A DNA stretch of 64,000 nt, from NCBI RefSeq assembly GCF_016722895.1, contig NZ_JAEQNA010000009.1:143868-207867 (forward strand), written 5' to 3'. The translations under genes were made by a program, and so were the position numbers. Under the pieces are notes generated by a model, which saw nothing but the letters and a program-made list of their open reading frames with translations, did not search any database and was not told where the DNA came from. Below, one piece after another: positions 19,814-28,604 of the stretch (the stretch's first letter is position 1; each line of letters opens with the position of its first letter). This stretch comes from Ramlibacter aurantiacus (GTDB lineage: Bacteria; Pseudomonadota; Gammaproteobacteria; Burkholderiales; Burkholderiaceae_C).

Positions 19814-20068
19814 ATGGAAAACGCTCTCACGGCCAACAATCCCTTTGCCCTGATGACCGATCCCGCCGGTGTGCGGCAGGTGATCGAAAAATCGGAGCAA
19901 TTGAGCAAACTGAGCCAGCGTCAGTGCCATCCGCTGGACCGGGCCGTGATCCGCAGCGCCAGTGCCGAATTGGCCGCCTTCGATTCGAAGATCGACCGCA
20001 CCACCATCTACCTGCCGCCCGAAGAAGACAAGCAGATCACCCGCCCTTACCGGCACGCGGTGAACTGA
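19814..20068 (+). CDS. Small conserved hypothetical protein, 84 aa
   Basis: Not recognised by function. A strong ribosome site (AAGGAG, 10 bp upstream) fixes the start at 19814 and a textbook terminator follows, so this is a genuine monocistronic gene. The product is hydrophilic and probably helical: MENALTANNPFALMTDPAGV, a VIEKSEQLSKL segment, and a short closing block TIYLPPEEDKQITRPYR. No signal peptide, cysteine pair or DNA-binding motif is evident. The 190-bp upstream gap is shared with divergent amn. Confidence 0.75.
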   Translation: MENALTANNPFALMTDPAGVRQVIEKSEQLSKLSQRQCHPLDRAVIRSASAELAAFDSKIDRTTIYLPPEEDKQITRPYRHAVN

Positions 20069-20110
20069 TTTCGCGTCGGCGAGGCCGTCCGTCCGTCCAC
20101 CATTCCAAGA

Positions 20111-20144
20111 ACCGCCGCGACGACCTCGCGGCGGTTTTGTTTTG
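20111..20144 (+). terminator. Rho-independent terminator after the 84-aa gene
   Basis: A perfect 10-bp stem (ACCGCCGCGA / TCGCGGCGGT), 5-nt loop, followed by TTTTGTTTT. It isolates the small gene from the downstream mla-type operon. Confidence 0.93.
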
Positions 20145-20216
20145 GGCCGCTCGCGTGTCTGGCGAAGCGCCCCGCACCGAGGCCGCCGGGCCATGGCTCG
20201 CCGCTATCATGCGGCG

Positions 20217-21020
20217 ATGCTGAGCGCCGATACCTGGGTCCGCCTCGCCGGTCGAGCCGGACGTGCGCCATTCGGCTGGGTCGCCGGTTGGGGGCGCCTC
20301 GTCTGGCTGGGGGCGGTGCTGATCGTGCTGGCCCTGTCGCCTTCGAGCTGGCGGCCGCGGGCGCGCAGCGCGCTCGCCCACCATGTCTATACCGACACCG
20401 CCCCTGTCCTGCCCGGCTTCACCGCCTTGAGCGCGCTGCTCACGCTGGTGATCACGCGCATCGTCGTGGTCACCGCCCAGAGCTACGGGCTGTCGCAGTA
20501 CGCGCTCGAGATGGTGGTGCGCGTGCTGGTGCTGGAACTGATCCCGCTGGGCGCCGCGCTGGTGGTGGCGCTGCGCTGCACCATCCCGAACGGCGCAGCC
20601 ATGGCCACCATGCGGCAGGCGGGCCACTTCGACCGCCTGCGCGCGCACGGGGTCGAGCCCCTGACGCAGGAAGCCGTGCCCCGGCTGGTGGCGGGCGTGT
20701 TCTCCACCATCACGCTGGCTGCGTTGAGCAGCTTCGTGGGAACGGTGCTGGCTTACCTCGCGGTGTATGGGCTGACCGAAGCCGGGCTGCCCGCGTACAG
20801 CCGCATGTTCGGCCGGGTGTTCGACGGCACGGTGTCGCTGATCTTCGTGCTCAAGACGCTGGCGTTCAGCCTCGCGGTCTCCGTCATTCCGATCGCCTCG
20901 GGCCTGCGTGACAAGGAAGTGAAGGGCTCGCGCGAGAGTGCGGCGCTCCAGGGACTGGTGCGGATGTTCGCCGTGTTGCTGGTGCTCGAGGCGGTGTCGC
21001 TGGTCGGCAATTACTACTGA
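20217..21020 (+). CDS. MlaE-family lipid ABC transporter permease
   Basis: A 267-aa MlaE/YrbE-type permease with about five hydrophobic spans. The conserved MlaE core appears as EMVVRVLVLELIPLGAALVV and the later FVGTVLAYLAVYG / DGTVSLIFVLKTLAFS segments. MlaE proteins move phospholipids between inner and outer membranes with an MCE-domain partner. I chose the ATG at 20217; the frame is open to 20142 but that would overlap the preceding terminator. mlaD follows after 4 bp. No MlaF-type ATPase is encoded nearby. Confidence 0.85.
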   Translation: MLSADTWVRLAGRAGRAPFGWVAGWGRLVWLGAVLIVLALSPSSWRPRARSALAHHVYTDTAPVLPGFTALSALLTLVITRIVVVTAQSYGLSQYALEMVVRVLVLELIPLGAALVVALRCTIPNGAAMATMRQAGHFDRLRAHGVEPLTQEAVPRLVAGVFSTITLAALSSFVGTVLAYLAVYGLTEAGLPAYSRMFGRVFDGTVSLIFVLKTLAFSLAVSVIPIASGLRDKEVKGSRESAALQGLVRMFAVLLVLEAVSLVGNYY

Positions 21021-21024
21021 ATCC

Positions 21025-22002
21025 ATGGCTTCCCCCGACGACCCCATCGCCCCCGTCGCCGAACCGTCGAACCCGGGCGTGCGGCACCTGGCGATGAAGG
21101 CGCGCCTGCTGCTGCTGTTCACGGTGCTGCTGATCGCGGCGTCGACGGCCTATGTGCTGTATGCGCGCGGCGCATTCGAGGCCACGCAGACCCTGGTGCT
21201 GACCACCGACGACTCCGAGGGAGTGGTCGCCGGCATGGACATGACCTTCTCCGGCTTTCCGATCGGCCGTGTCCGGCGCGTGGAGCTGGGGCCGAACGCC
21301 GAGGTCCGCATCATCATCGACGTGGCCGAGAAGGATGCCCACTGGCTGCGCACCAGCAGCGTGTTCACCCTGGTGCGTGGCCTGGTCGGGGGGACCGCCA
21401 TCAAGGCCTACACCGGCATGTTGACCGATCCGCCCCTGCCGGATGGTGCCGTTCGCCCGGTCCTGCGGGGCGATGCGACGGCTGAATTGCCACGGGTGCT
21501 CTCGAGCGCGCGCGAGGTCGTCGAGAACCTGGCGGCGCTGACGCGACCCGATGCCGAACTGCCCGGGCTGCTGGCCAATGTGCGCGGGACCACCGAGCGC
21601 CTGAACCGTCAGGGCGCGCTGCGCGTGTTGTTCGGCAACGAGGCCGAGGCGCGCCAGGTGGTGCAGGCACTGGAACGCACCAATGCCCTGCTGTCGCGCG
21701 TGGACCAGCTCGCCGGCAAGGCCGATGCGCAGGTGTTCGGCGACTCGGGCCTGGTGAGCGAGTTGCGCGGCACCGTCGGGCAATTGCAGGGCCTGCTGGT
21801 CGATACCCGCGCCAGCCTGCGCAAGGTCGACGCGGTCTTGGGCGAGGTGCAGGGCATCGCCGGCAACGTGCGCGGCGCCACCGGCGACCTGGACCAGCTG
21901 CGCGGCGAGGTCGAGGCCAACCTGCGCAAGATCGACGGCCTGGTCAACGACATCAATCGCCGCTGGCCCTTCGCCCGCGACCGGGAGGTGAAGTTGCCAT
22001 GA
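21025..22002 (+). CDS. MlaD/MCE-domain lipid-transport protein
   Basis: A 325-aa protein with one N-terminal membrane anchor (about residues 22-44, LLLLFTVLLIAASTAYVLYA) and an MCE domain immediately after (GVVAGMDMTFSGFPIGRVRRVELG). The remaining 170 residues form a long predicted helix with heptad-like spacing (for example LLSRVDQLAGKADAQVF, LLVDTRASLRKVDAVL). MCE hexamers make periplasmic rings or needles that channel lipids. It sits between mlaE and a lipoprotein that overlaps its stop by 4 bp (ATGA). Confidence 0.85.
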   Translation: MASPDDPIAPVAEPSNPGVRHLAMKARLLLLFTVLLIAASTAYVLYARGAFEATQTLVLTTDDSEGVVAGMDMTFSGFPIGRVRRVELGPNAEVRIIIDVAEKDAHWLRTSSVFTLVRGLVGGTAIKAYTGMLTDPPLPDGAVRPVLRGDATAELPRVLSSAREVVENLAALTRPDAELPGLLANVRGTTERLNRQGALRVLFGNEAEARQVVQALERTNALLSRVDQLAGKADAQVFGDSGLVSELRGTVGQLQGLLVDTRASLRKVDAVLGEVQGIAGNVRGATGDLDQLRGEVEANLRKIDGLVNDINRRWPFARDREVKLP

Positions 22003-22679
22003 CGGCCCGTGCCACGAGCGCCCGGCCGCGGCGCCTGCCGGCGGTGCTGCTGGCTGTCCTGGTCGCCAGCTGCGCAAGCGGCAAACCACCCACGGCCGCC
22101 TGGCAGATGGACGCGTCGAGCGCGCTGGAGCGTTTCCGGCAGGCCTACCTCACGGGCGCCGACCGATGGGCCGCGGCCGAGTTCCGACAGGCGCGGGAGG
22201 CGTTGGCGTCGACCGGCGATGCCACGCAGGTGGCGCGTGCCGAGCTGACCCGCTGTGCACTGCAAGTCGCCGCCTTGCAGTTCGATCCGTGCGCCGGGTT
22301 CGAGCCCTTGCGCGCGGATGCCGGTGCGCCCGAGCAGGCCTACGCAACCTACCTGACCGGCGCACCGCTGGGGCCGCAGGCCGGTTTGCTGCCGCCGCAG
22401 CATCGTGCCGCGGCCAGCTCGGCCACGCCGGCGATTCAAGACATCCAGGATCCGCTGGCGCGCCTTGTCGCGGCCGGTGTTGCGGTGCGTGGCGGCCGCG
22501 CCGGCCCCGAGGTGGTCCGGGCTGCGGTGGACACGGCTTCCGAACGGGGCTGGCGCCGGCCTTTGCTCGCCTGGCTCGGCTTACAGGCCCGACAGGCCGA
22601 TCTCGCCGGCGACGAGCAGCTGGCGCAGCAGGTGCGCCGGCGCATCGACCTGGTCAGCGGGAGCGCGAAGCCGCGCTAG
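21999..22679 (+). CDS. Lipoprotein linked to MlaE-MlaD
   Basis: A 226-aa product with a signal peptide ending in a lipobox-like LVASCAS (cysteine near residue 26). The mature part is Ala- and helix-rich, with cysteines in LTRCALQVAALQFDPCAGF and a tetratricopeptide-like feel (ALERFRQAYLTGADRWAAAE), but no family was assigned. Start overlap ATGA with mlaD indicates co-translation, so it is probably an outer-membrane or periplasmic accessory of the same lipid transport system. The 3' end overlaps convergent alkB by 26 bp. Confidence 0.75.
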   Translation: MTARATSARPRRLPAVLLAVLVASCASGKPPTAAWQMDASSALERFRQAYLTGADRWAAAEFRQAREALASTGDATQVARAELTRCALQVAALQFDPCAGFEPLRADAGAPEQAYATYLTGAPLGPQAGLLPPQHRAAASSATPAIQDIQDPLARLVAAGVAVRGGRAGPEVVRAAVDTASERGWRRPLLAWLGLQARQADLAGDEQLAQQVRRRIDLVSGSAKPR

Positions 22680-23268
22680 TGCCCTGCCGCCGTGTGCGGA
22701 AGGTGATCGAGTAGCGCAGCTCGGGCGTGGGCATGATCCGGTGCTGCCAGGCCCAGCGTCCCGGTCCGTGCAGCAGGTAGATTGAGCGCGGGGCCAGGCG
22801 CAGGCGCAGGTCGGGCGATGGCCTGCCGCCGGCGGGCGGCGGGTATAGCCGCAGGCGCATCGTGGCGGTGCCGAGCAACGAGACGCCGACGATGTCTTCG
22901 AATTCGGGCACGTCGCGGTGCCAGCCGAGCGGAGTGCCCGGCGAATACTCGGCCACCAGCGCATCGGCGAATTCGACCGGCGCATGCTGCGCCCATCGGG
23001 CGATCCGGTCGCGCAAGGGCAGCAGCCATTCAGGGATGGGCTCGCGCGTGCGCAGCCGGCCGTCGGTGAAATCGTAGGCGCTGCCGAACGAGGCCACGCG
23101 GCGCTGTGCCTGCCAGCCCTTGTAATCCATCGCCTGCAGCGGCAAGCGGGACAGGTGCTCCAGCAGCTCTTGCTCGTCGGCAGCGCTCAGGAAAGCGCTC
23201 TGGTAACGCATGCCCTCGGGCAGGGGCGTCTCTTCGCCGCCGAAGAGATCGAGTTCCAGGTCCTGCAT
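22654..23268 (-). CDS. AlkB-like Fe(II)/2-oxoglutarate dioxygenase
   Basis: A 204-aa dioxygenase of the AlkB family, which removes alkyl lesions from nucleic-acid bases using iron, oxygen and 2-oxoglutarate. Iron ligands are H117 and D119 in GWHRDVPEF and H176 in WQHRIMP; the 2-oxoglutarate and family arginines are R185 and R191 in RYSITFRTRR. The N-terminal region holds a nucleotide-recognition lid (MRYQSAFLSAADEQELLEHL). No adaptive-response regulator is close. It resembles the ALKBH2/3-like bacterial branch rather than E. coli AlkB. Confidence 0.9.
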   Translation of the reverse strand: MQDLELDLFGGEETPLPEGMRYQSAFLSAADEQELLEHLSRLPLQAMDYKGWQAQRRVASFGSAYDFTDGRLRTREPIPEWLLPLRDRIARWAQHAPVEFADALVAEYSPGTPLGWHRDVPEFEDIVGVSLLGTATMRLRLYPPPAGGRPSPDLRLRLAPRSIYLLHGPGRWAWQHRIMPTPELRYSITFRTRRQGTSAASRSR

Positions 23269-23328
23269 GCCCGCAGTGTGGCCACTTTCGCCGGCTCGCG
23301 GGTATCAGGCGATTTCGCACCTTCCATG

Positions 23329-23355
23329 AAAAACGCCGCGGTGCACCGCGGCGTT
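23329..23355 (-). terminator. Terminator of the histone H1-like gene
   Basis: A 10-bp perfect stem (AACGCCGCGG / CCGCGGCGTT) with a TGCA loop, ending in five T on the minus strand, 36 bp after the H1-like stop codon. Confidence 0.85.
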
Positions 23356-23390
23356 GATGGGACGGGACGCAAAGCGCCCCGCTCCGGTTC

Positions 23391-23990
23391 TCAGGGCTTG
23401 CTGGCCGTCGGGAAGGGCCAGGCGGCCTGCGGGTTCAGCGTCGTCTGCGCAGCAGGCGCAGATGGTGCCGGGCTCGCAGCGGGTGCAGCGGCCGCAGGGG
23501 CAGCGGGTGCTTTCGCAGCTTTCTTGGCAGCAGGCTTCTTGGCTGCCTTCTTCGCTGCGGGCTTGGCCGCGGTGGTCTTCTTGGCCGCCGTCGCCTTCTT
23601 CGCCGCCGTCGCCTTCTTGGCCGGTGCAGCTTTCTTCGCGGTCGCGGCCTTCTTCGCGGGGGCCTTCTTCGCCGCCGTGGTCTTCTTGGCTGCGGTGGCC
23701 TTCTTCGCCGGAGCGGCCTTCTTGGCCGGGGCCGCCTTCTTGGCCGTCATCTTCTTCGCCGGCGCAGCCTTTTTGGCCGGTGCGGCCTTCTTGGCCGGTG
23801 CCGTCTTCTTGGCGGTCACTTTCTTGGCGGTTGCGGCCTTCTTGGCCGGCGCAGCCTTCTTCGCGGTTGCAGCCTTCTTCGCCGGTGCGGCCTTCTTGGC
23901 TGCGGTGGCCTTCTTCGCCGGTGCTTTCTTGGCGGCCGTCGTCTTCTTGGCCGCGGCCTTCTTGGCGGCCGGTTTCTTTGCAGTTGCCAT
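23391..23990 (-). CDS. Histone H1-like Ala/Lys-rich DNA-binding protein
   Basis: A 199-aa protein of extreme composition: nearly all Ala, Lys, Pro and Thr. Residues 3-150 are tandem five- to seven-residue units of the form AAPAKKA / ATAKKA / TAAKKT, the layout of eukaryotic H1 tails and of bacterial H1-like proteins such as AlgP and Bordetella BpH1. A short Pro/Ala C-terminus lacks lysine. It should coat DNA and compact the nucleoid. Repeat-rich coding DNA makes length variation by slippage likely. It is downstream of nrdB on the same strand but separated by 265 bp with a perfect palindrome. Confidence 0.9.
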   Translation of the reverse strand: MATAKKPAAKKAAAKKTTAAKKAPAKKATAAKKAAPAKKAATAKKAAPAKKAATAKKVTAKKTAPAKKAAPAKKAAPAKKMTAKKAAPAKKAAPAKKATAAKKTTAAKKAPAKKAATAKKAAPAKKATAAKKATAAKKTTAAKPAAKKAAKKPAAKKAAKAPAAPAAAAPAASPAPSAPAAQTTLNPQAAWPFPTASKP

Positions 23991-24067
23991 TTACATTCTC
24001 CTGTTCAAGTTGATCAACATCAACGAAAGAAGCGCTTCATGTCCCCCCGGGGAGACGTCGAAGCGAT

Positions 24068-24099
24068 TCATGCGGATGGGCCCGGGCCCATCCGCATGA
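24068..24099. repeat. Perfect 32-bp palindrome upstream of the H1-like gene
   Basis: Each 16-nt half is TCATGCGGATGGGCCC and its exact complement, with no loop. It lies 78 bp before the H1-like start in the 265-bp nrdB-H1 gap. There is no T-run, so a protein-binding or cruciform/hairpin role is as likely as termination. Confidence 0.8.
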
Positions 24100-24255
24100 A
24101 CACCATGTCCCGCACCGACAGCCGGCTTCTCTGGCCGGCTTTGCAAGGCAGTGACGGACCGGCTGCACGTGGGCGGCAGCTCGGATCGGTCGGTCACGTT
24201 CTCAATCGTCGTTGCGGGCGAAACTCACCTCATCTTCTAAAAATCGCAGTTGCCT

Positions 24256-25479
24256 TCAATCCCAGGAAAGAGCGCCACCCGACTGGTATTCAATGACGCG
24301 GGTTTCAAAGAAGTTGCGCTCTTTCTTCAGGTCGATCATTTCACTCATCCAGGGGAAGGGGTTCTCTTCGTTCGGGAAGAGGGCTTCCAGTCCGATCTGC
24401 GTGGCGCGCCGGTTGGCGATATAGCGCAGGTAGCCCTTGAACATGGATGCATTGAGGCCCAGCACGCCACGTGGCATGGTGTCCTCGGCATAGCGGTATT
24501 CGAGCTCGACCGCCTTCAGGAACAGGGCCTTGATCTCGGCCTTGAATTCGGCGGTCCAGAGGTGAGGGTTCTCAAGCTTCAGCTGGTTGATCAGGTCGAT
24601 GCCGAAATTGCAGTGCATCGACTCGTCACGCAGGATGTACTGGTACTGCTCGGCGGCACCCGTCATCTTGTTCTGCCGGCCGAGCGCCAGGATCTGGGTG
24701 AAGCCGACATAGAAGAACAGGCCTTCCATCAGGCAGGCGAAGACGATCAGGCTCTTGAGCAGGGTCTGGTCGGTCTCGGGCGTGCCGGTGTGGAAGTTGG
24801 GATCCATGATCGCGTCGATGAACGGGATCAGGAACTGGTCCTTGTCGCGGATGGACTGAACCTCGTGATACGCGTTGAAGATCTCGCTCTCGTCCAGGCC
24901 CAGCGACTCGACGATGTACTGGTACGCGTGGGTGTGGATGGCTTCCTCGAAAGCCTGGCGCAGCAGGAACTGGCGGCACTCGGGCGCGGTGATGTGCCGG
25001 TAGGTGCCCAGCACGATGTTGTTGGCGGCCAGCGAATCGGCGGTGACGAAGAAGCCCAGGTTGCGCTTGATGATGCGGCGCTCGTCCTCGGTCAGCCCGT
25101 TGGGGTCTTTCCAGGTCGCGATGTCGCGCGTCATGTTCACTTCCTGCGGCATCCAGTGATTGGCGCAGGTGGCGAGGTACTTCTCCCAAGCCCACTTGTA
25201 CTTGAACGGCACGAGCTGGTTGACGTCGGTCTGGCCGTTGATGATCCGCTTGTCGGCGGCGACCACGCGACGCGTGCTCTGCGACTGCGCCGAGACTGCC
25301 GCAGCGGTGGCGATGGGCGCGATCGCGGCCTGTGAAGGCTGCGTGAACGGCGTCGGCTGGATGGCCGGTGCCAGCTGCATGTCGCCAAAAGAAAGAGCCG
25401 CCTCGCGGCTGCCGTTTTGCAGGCTGCCAAGGCGGCTGGCTGGCGGTGTGGGCTTGACGTCGTCGTCCCAGGTCAACAT
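24256..25479 (-). CDS. nrdB: Class Ia ribonucleotide reductase small subunit (R2)
   Basis: A 407-aa R2 that holds the di-iron/tyrosyl radical cofactor. Ligands and radical residue are readable: D148 ([11 protein letters not shown]), E179 and H182 ([12 protein letters not shown]), the radical tyrosine Y186, and a later E/H pair in [13 protein letters not shown]. The presence of Y186 places it in class Ia rather than Ic. An Ala/Gln/Pro-rich 70-residue N-terminal extension precedes the core. The ATG at 25479 follows a GGAAAA ribosome site; a longer frame would run through the structured leader. nrdA lies upstream after 221 bp. Confidence 0.95.
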   Translation of the reverse strand: MLTWDDDVKPTPPASRLGSLQNGSREAALSFGDMQLAPAIQPTPFTQPSQAAIAPIATAAAVSAQSQSTRRVVAADKRIINGQTDVNQLVPFKYKWAWEKYLATCANHWMPQEVNMTRDIATWKDPNGLTEDERRIIKRNLGFFVTADSLAANNIVLGTYRHITAPECRQFLLRQAFEEAIHTHAYQYIVESLGLDESEIFNAYHEVQSIRDKDQFLIPFIDAIMDPNFHTGTPETDQTLLKSLIVFACLMEGLFFYVGFTQILALGRQNKMTGAAEQYQYILRDESMHCNFGIDLINQLKLENPHLWTAEFKAEIKALFLKAVELEYRYAEDTMPRGVLGLNASMFKGYLRYIANRRATQIGLEALFPNEENPFPWMSEMIDLKKERNFFETRVIEYQSGGALSWD

Positions 25480-25491
25480 ATGTTTTCCAAT

Positions 25492-25549
25492 GCTCTCATT
25501 ATGAGAGCAGCGATGTGAAACTTCCAACACGGTGTTCGCATCGCTGCTC
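25492..25549 (-). promoter_or_regulatory. nrdB leader with two mutually exclusive hairpins
   Basis: On the minus strand GAGCAGCGATG (25539-25549) pairs perfectly with CATCGCTGCTC (25505-25515), enclosing 23 nt. The 3' arm's last bases GCTC are also the start of a second palindrome, GCTCTCAT-A-ATGAGAGC (25492-25508), which ends 12 nt before the nrdB ATG. The two structures compete for the same bases, as in attenuator-like leaders. Function is inferred from geometry only. Confidence 0.5.
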
Positions 25550-25567
25550 GATTGTGTTGCTCAATTG

Positions 25568-25604
25568 CGTCGAGGATCTGTCGGAGAACTCCGACAACTC
25601 GACG
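25568..25604. repeat. Nested inverted repeat in the nrdA-nrdB spacer
   Basis: An outer 7-bp stem (CGTCGAG / CTCGACG) encloses a second stem (GTCGGA / TCCGAC) with a 4-nt loop. It precedes the competing hairpins and could be an mRNA-processing or stabilising element between the two subunits' coding regions. Confidence 0.5.
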
Positions 25605-25700
25605 ATCCGAATCGAAACACGCGCGCGATCTCGCATCGGATTGATCGCAAGGCAGGTGGCCCGGCTTGCATCGCGCGAGATCGGCGCCGTGATGCCTCGA

Positions 25701-28604
25701 TTACTGGCAGGCCTCGCAGCCCGGGTCGTCGATTGCGCAGAACTTGATGTCGGTGGCCGGAGTGGCGTCCATCTGGGCGCGTGCGGCTGCCGCCGCGGCA
25801 TCGAGTGCGCTCATGGCCGCGGCTTGCGGCTCACCCGAGGACACCGCGTTCAGGCGGCCCGAGGTCACGGTGGACTTCTCGGTATGCGTCGCGCTGATGG
25901 TGCGCAGGTAATAGGTGGTCTTCAGGCCGCGCAGCCAGGCCAGCTTGTAGGTGTCATCGAGCTTCTTGCCCGAGACGCCGGCCATGTAGATGTTCAGCGA
26001 CTGCGCCTGGTCGATCCACTTCTGGCGGCGCGCGGCGGCCTCCACCAGGTAGCTCGGCTCGATTTCGAAGGCGGTGGCGTACAGCGCCTTCACCTCCTGC
26101 GGCACCCGGTCGATCGGCCGCAGCGAGCCGTCGAAATGCTTGAGGTCCATGACCATCACGTCATCCCACAGGCCCAGCCGCTTGAGGTCGCGAACCAGGT
26201 AGTGGTTGATCACGGTGAACTCGCCCGACAGGTTGGACTTGACCGACAGGTTGCCGAAGCACGGCTCGATCGATGCGTCCACGCCGACGATGTTGGAGAT
26301 GGTGGCCGTGGGCGCGATGGCGATGCAATTGGAGTTGCGCATGCCGTCCTGGGCGATCTTGCGGCGCAGCGCATCCCAATCCAGCGAGGCCGAGCGGTCC
26401 ACCTCGACGTAGCCGCCGCGTGCCTGGGCGAGCAGGTCCAGCGTGTCGGGCGGCAGCACACCCTTGTCCCACAGCGATCCCCGGTAGCTGGAGTAGCGGC
26501 CGCGCTCGCGCGCGAGTTCGGTCGAGGCCCAGTAGGCGTGGTAGCAGACGGCTTCCATGGAGCGGTCGGCGAACTCGATGGCCTCGGCCGATGCATACGG
26601 GATGCGCAGTTCGTACAGCGCGTCCTGGAAGGCCATGATGCCCAGCCCGACCGGCCGGTGGCGCAGGTTGGAGTCGCGCGCCTTCTTGACCGCGTAGTAG
26701 TTGATGTCGATCACGTTGTCGAGCATGCGCATGGCCGTGCCGATGGTGCGCTTGAGCTTGTCGTGGTCGATGGCGCCGTCCTTCAGGTGCTGGCGCAGGT
26801 TGATCGAGCCCAGGTTGCAGACGGCGGTTTCGGTGTCGCTGGTGTTGAGCGTGATTTCGGTGCACAGGTTGGACGAGTGCACGACTCCCACGTGCTGCTG
26901 GGGCGAGCGCACGTTGCAGGCATCCTTGAAGGTGATCCAGGGATGGCCGGTCTCGAACAGCATCGTGAGCATCTTGCGCCACAGGTCCGCGGCCGGGACG
27001 GTCTTGCTGGGCCGGATCTCGCCGCGACGGGCCTTGTCCTCGTAGGCCACGTAGGCCTTCTCGAACTCGGCGCCGAAGAGGTCGTGCAGGTCCGGGACGG
27101 ACGAGGGCGAGAACAGGGTCCACTCGCCCTTCTCGATCACGCGTCGCATGAACAGGTCGGGGATCCAGTTGGCCGTGTTCATGTCGTGGGTGCGCCGGCG
27201 GTCGTCGCCCGTGTTCTTGCGCAGCTCCAGGAACTCCTCGATGTCCAGGTGCCAGGTCTCGAGGTAGGTGCAGACGGCGCCCTTGCGCTTGCCACCCTGG
27301 TTGACGGCGACCGCCGTGTCGTTGACCACCTTCAGGAAGGGCACCACGCCCTGCGACTCGCCGTTGGTGCCCTTGATGTGGCTGCCCAGCGCGCGCACCC
27401 GCGTCCAGTCATTGCCCAGCCCGCCGGCGAACTTGGACAGCAGGGCGTTTTCCTTGATCGATTCGTAGATGCCGTCGAGGTCGTCCGGCACCGTGGTCAG
27501 GTAGCAGGACGACAGCTGCGAGCGCAGCGTGCCGCTGTTGAACAGGGTCGGCGTGGACGACATGAAGTCGAAGCTCGACAGCACTTCGTAGAACTCGATC
27601 GCGCGCGCTTCGCGGTCGATCTCGTTGAGCGCCAAGCCCATGGCCACCCGCATGAAGAAGGCCTGCGGCAGCTCGATGCGGCTCTTGCGCACGTGCAGGA
27701 AATAGCGGTCGTACAGCGTTTGCAGGCCCAGGTAGTCGAACTGCTGGTCCCGCTCGGCCTTCAGCGCGGCACCCAGGCGCTTGAGGTCGTACTGCAGCAG
27801 CTCGGGGTTGAGCAGCTCGTTGTCCACGCCTTTCTTGATGAAGGTGGGAAAGTAGTCGGCGTAGCTGGCGGCCATTTCGGCCGGCGTGATGTCACGGGCG
27901 AGCACCTCCTTGAAGATGGTGTGCAGCAGCAGCCGCGCGGTGACGTAGGTGTAGTCGGGATCCTTCTCGATCAGCGTGCGGGCGGCGAGGATGGAGGCCT
28001 TGTAGACCTCGTCGATGGGCACGCCGTCGTACAGGTTGCGCAGCGTCTCGGCCACGATGGGTTCGGGCTTGACGTCGGCGCCGAGGTTGGCGCAGGCCGC
28101 ATGAATCAGCTCTTTCAGCTGGTTCACGTCGAGCGGGATGCGCTCGCCGCCGTCGGTCACGTGCAGCTGCGGCTGGGCCGGCTGCAGCGGCTCGCCCTGG
28201 CGGGCCCGCTCCTGGGAGCGGCGTTCGCGATACAGCACGTAGGCACGCGCGATCTCGTGATGGCCGCCGCGCATGAGGCCGAGTTCGACCTGGTCCTGCA
28301 CGTCCTCGATGTGGAAGGTGCCACCGCCCGGACGCGAGCGCATCAGCGCGCGCACCACGGCCTGGGTCAGGCTTTCCACCGTCTCGCGCACGCTGGCCGA
28401 GGCCGCGCCCTGGGTGCCATGCACGGCCAGGAAGGCCTTCATCATGGCAATGGCGATCTTGTTCGGCTCGAAGGGCACCACCGCGCCGTTGCGGCGGATG
28501 ATCTGGTAGTGGGTCAGGGGATGGCCGGTGCCGGCGGACGCGCTCGGCTGGGCGGCGGACGTGGCGGGCTGGTAGGCGGCGGGGGTGTTCAGGACAGTCT
28601 GCAT
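25701..28604 (-). CDS. nrdA: Class I ribonucleotide reductase large subunit (R1)
   Basis: A 967-aa R1 that reduces ribonucleoside diphosphates to deoxy forms. An N-terminal ATP-cone (about residues 35-125, IIRRNGAVVPFEPNKIAIAM) gives allosteric activity control. The active-site cysteines are in QLSSCYLTT, SNLCTEITL (thiyl radical Cys flanked by Asn and Glu) and TAVCNLGSINL. The C-terminal CEACQ carries the dithiol that exchanges with thioredoxin. At 967 aa it is longer than E. coli NrdA, as in many beta-proteobacteria. The ATG at 28604 has a good ribosome site (AAGAGGAAAC). The promoter with paired NrdR boxes lies about 95 bp upstream. Confidence 0.96.
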   Translation of the reverse strand: MQTVLNTPAAYQPATSAAQPSASAGTGHPLTHYQIIRRNGAVVPFEPNKIAIAMMKAFLAVHGTQGAASASVRETVESLTQAVVRALMRSRPGGGTFHIEDVQDQVELGLMRGGHHEIARAYVLYRERRSQERARQGEPLQPAQPQLHVTDGGERIPLDVNQLKELIHAACANLGADVKPEPIVAETLRNLYDGVPIDEVYKASILAARTLIEKDPDYTYVTARLLLHTIFKEVLARDITPAEMAASYADYFPTFIKKGVDNELLNPELLQYDLKRLGAALKAERDQQFDYLGLQTLYDRYFLHVRKSRIELPQAFFMRVAMGLALNEIDREARAIEFYEVLSSFDFMSSTPTLFNSGTLRSQLSSCYLTTVPDDLDGIYESIKENALLSKFAGGLGNDWTRVRALGSHIKGTNGESQGVVPFLKVVNDTAVAVNQGGKRKGAVCTYLETWHLDIEEFLELRKNTGDDRRRTHDMNTANWIPDLFMRRVIEKGEWTLFSPSSVPDLHDLFGAEFEKAYVAYEDKARRGEIRPSKTVPAADLWRKMLTMLFETGHPWITFKDACNVRSPQQHVGVVHSSNLCTEITLNTSDTETAVCNLGSINLRQHLKDGAIDHDKLKRTIGTAMRMLDNVIDINYYAVKKARDSNLRHRPVGLGIMAFQDALYELRIPYASAEAIEFADRSMEAVCYHAYWASTELARERGRYSSYRGSLWDKGVLPPDTLDLLAQARGGYVEVDRSASLDWDALRRKIAQDGMRNSNCIAIAPTATISNIVGVDASIEPCFGNLSVKSNLSGEFTVINHYLVRDLKRLGLWDDVMVMDLKHFDGSLRPIDRVPQEVKALYATAFEIEPSYLVEAAARRQKWIDQAQSLNIYMAGVSGKKLDDTYKLAWLRGLKTTYYLRTISATHTEKSTVTSGRLNAVSSGEPQAAAMSALDAAAAAARAQMDATPATDIKFCAIDDPGCEACQ

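Noticed and set aside
23391..23990. Low-complexity repeat as non-coding satellite DNA
   Set aside because: It keeps an open frame with ATG, a terminator just downstream and the composition of H1-like proteins.
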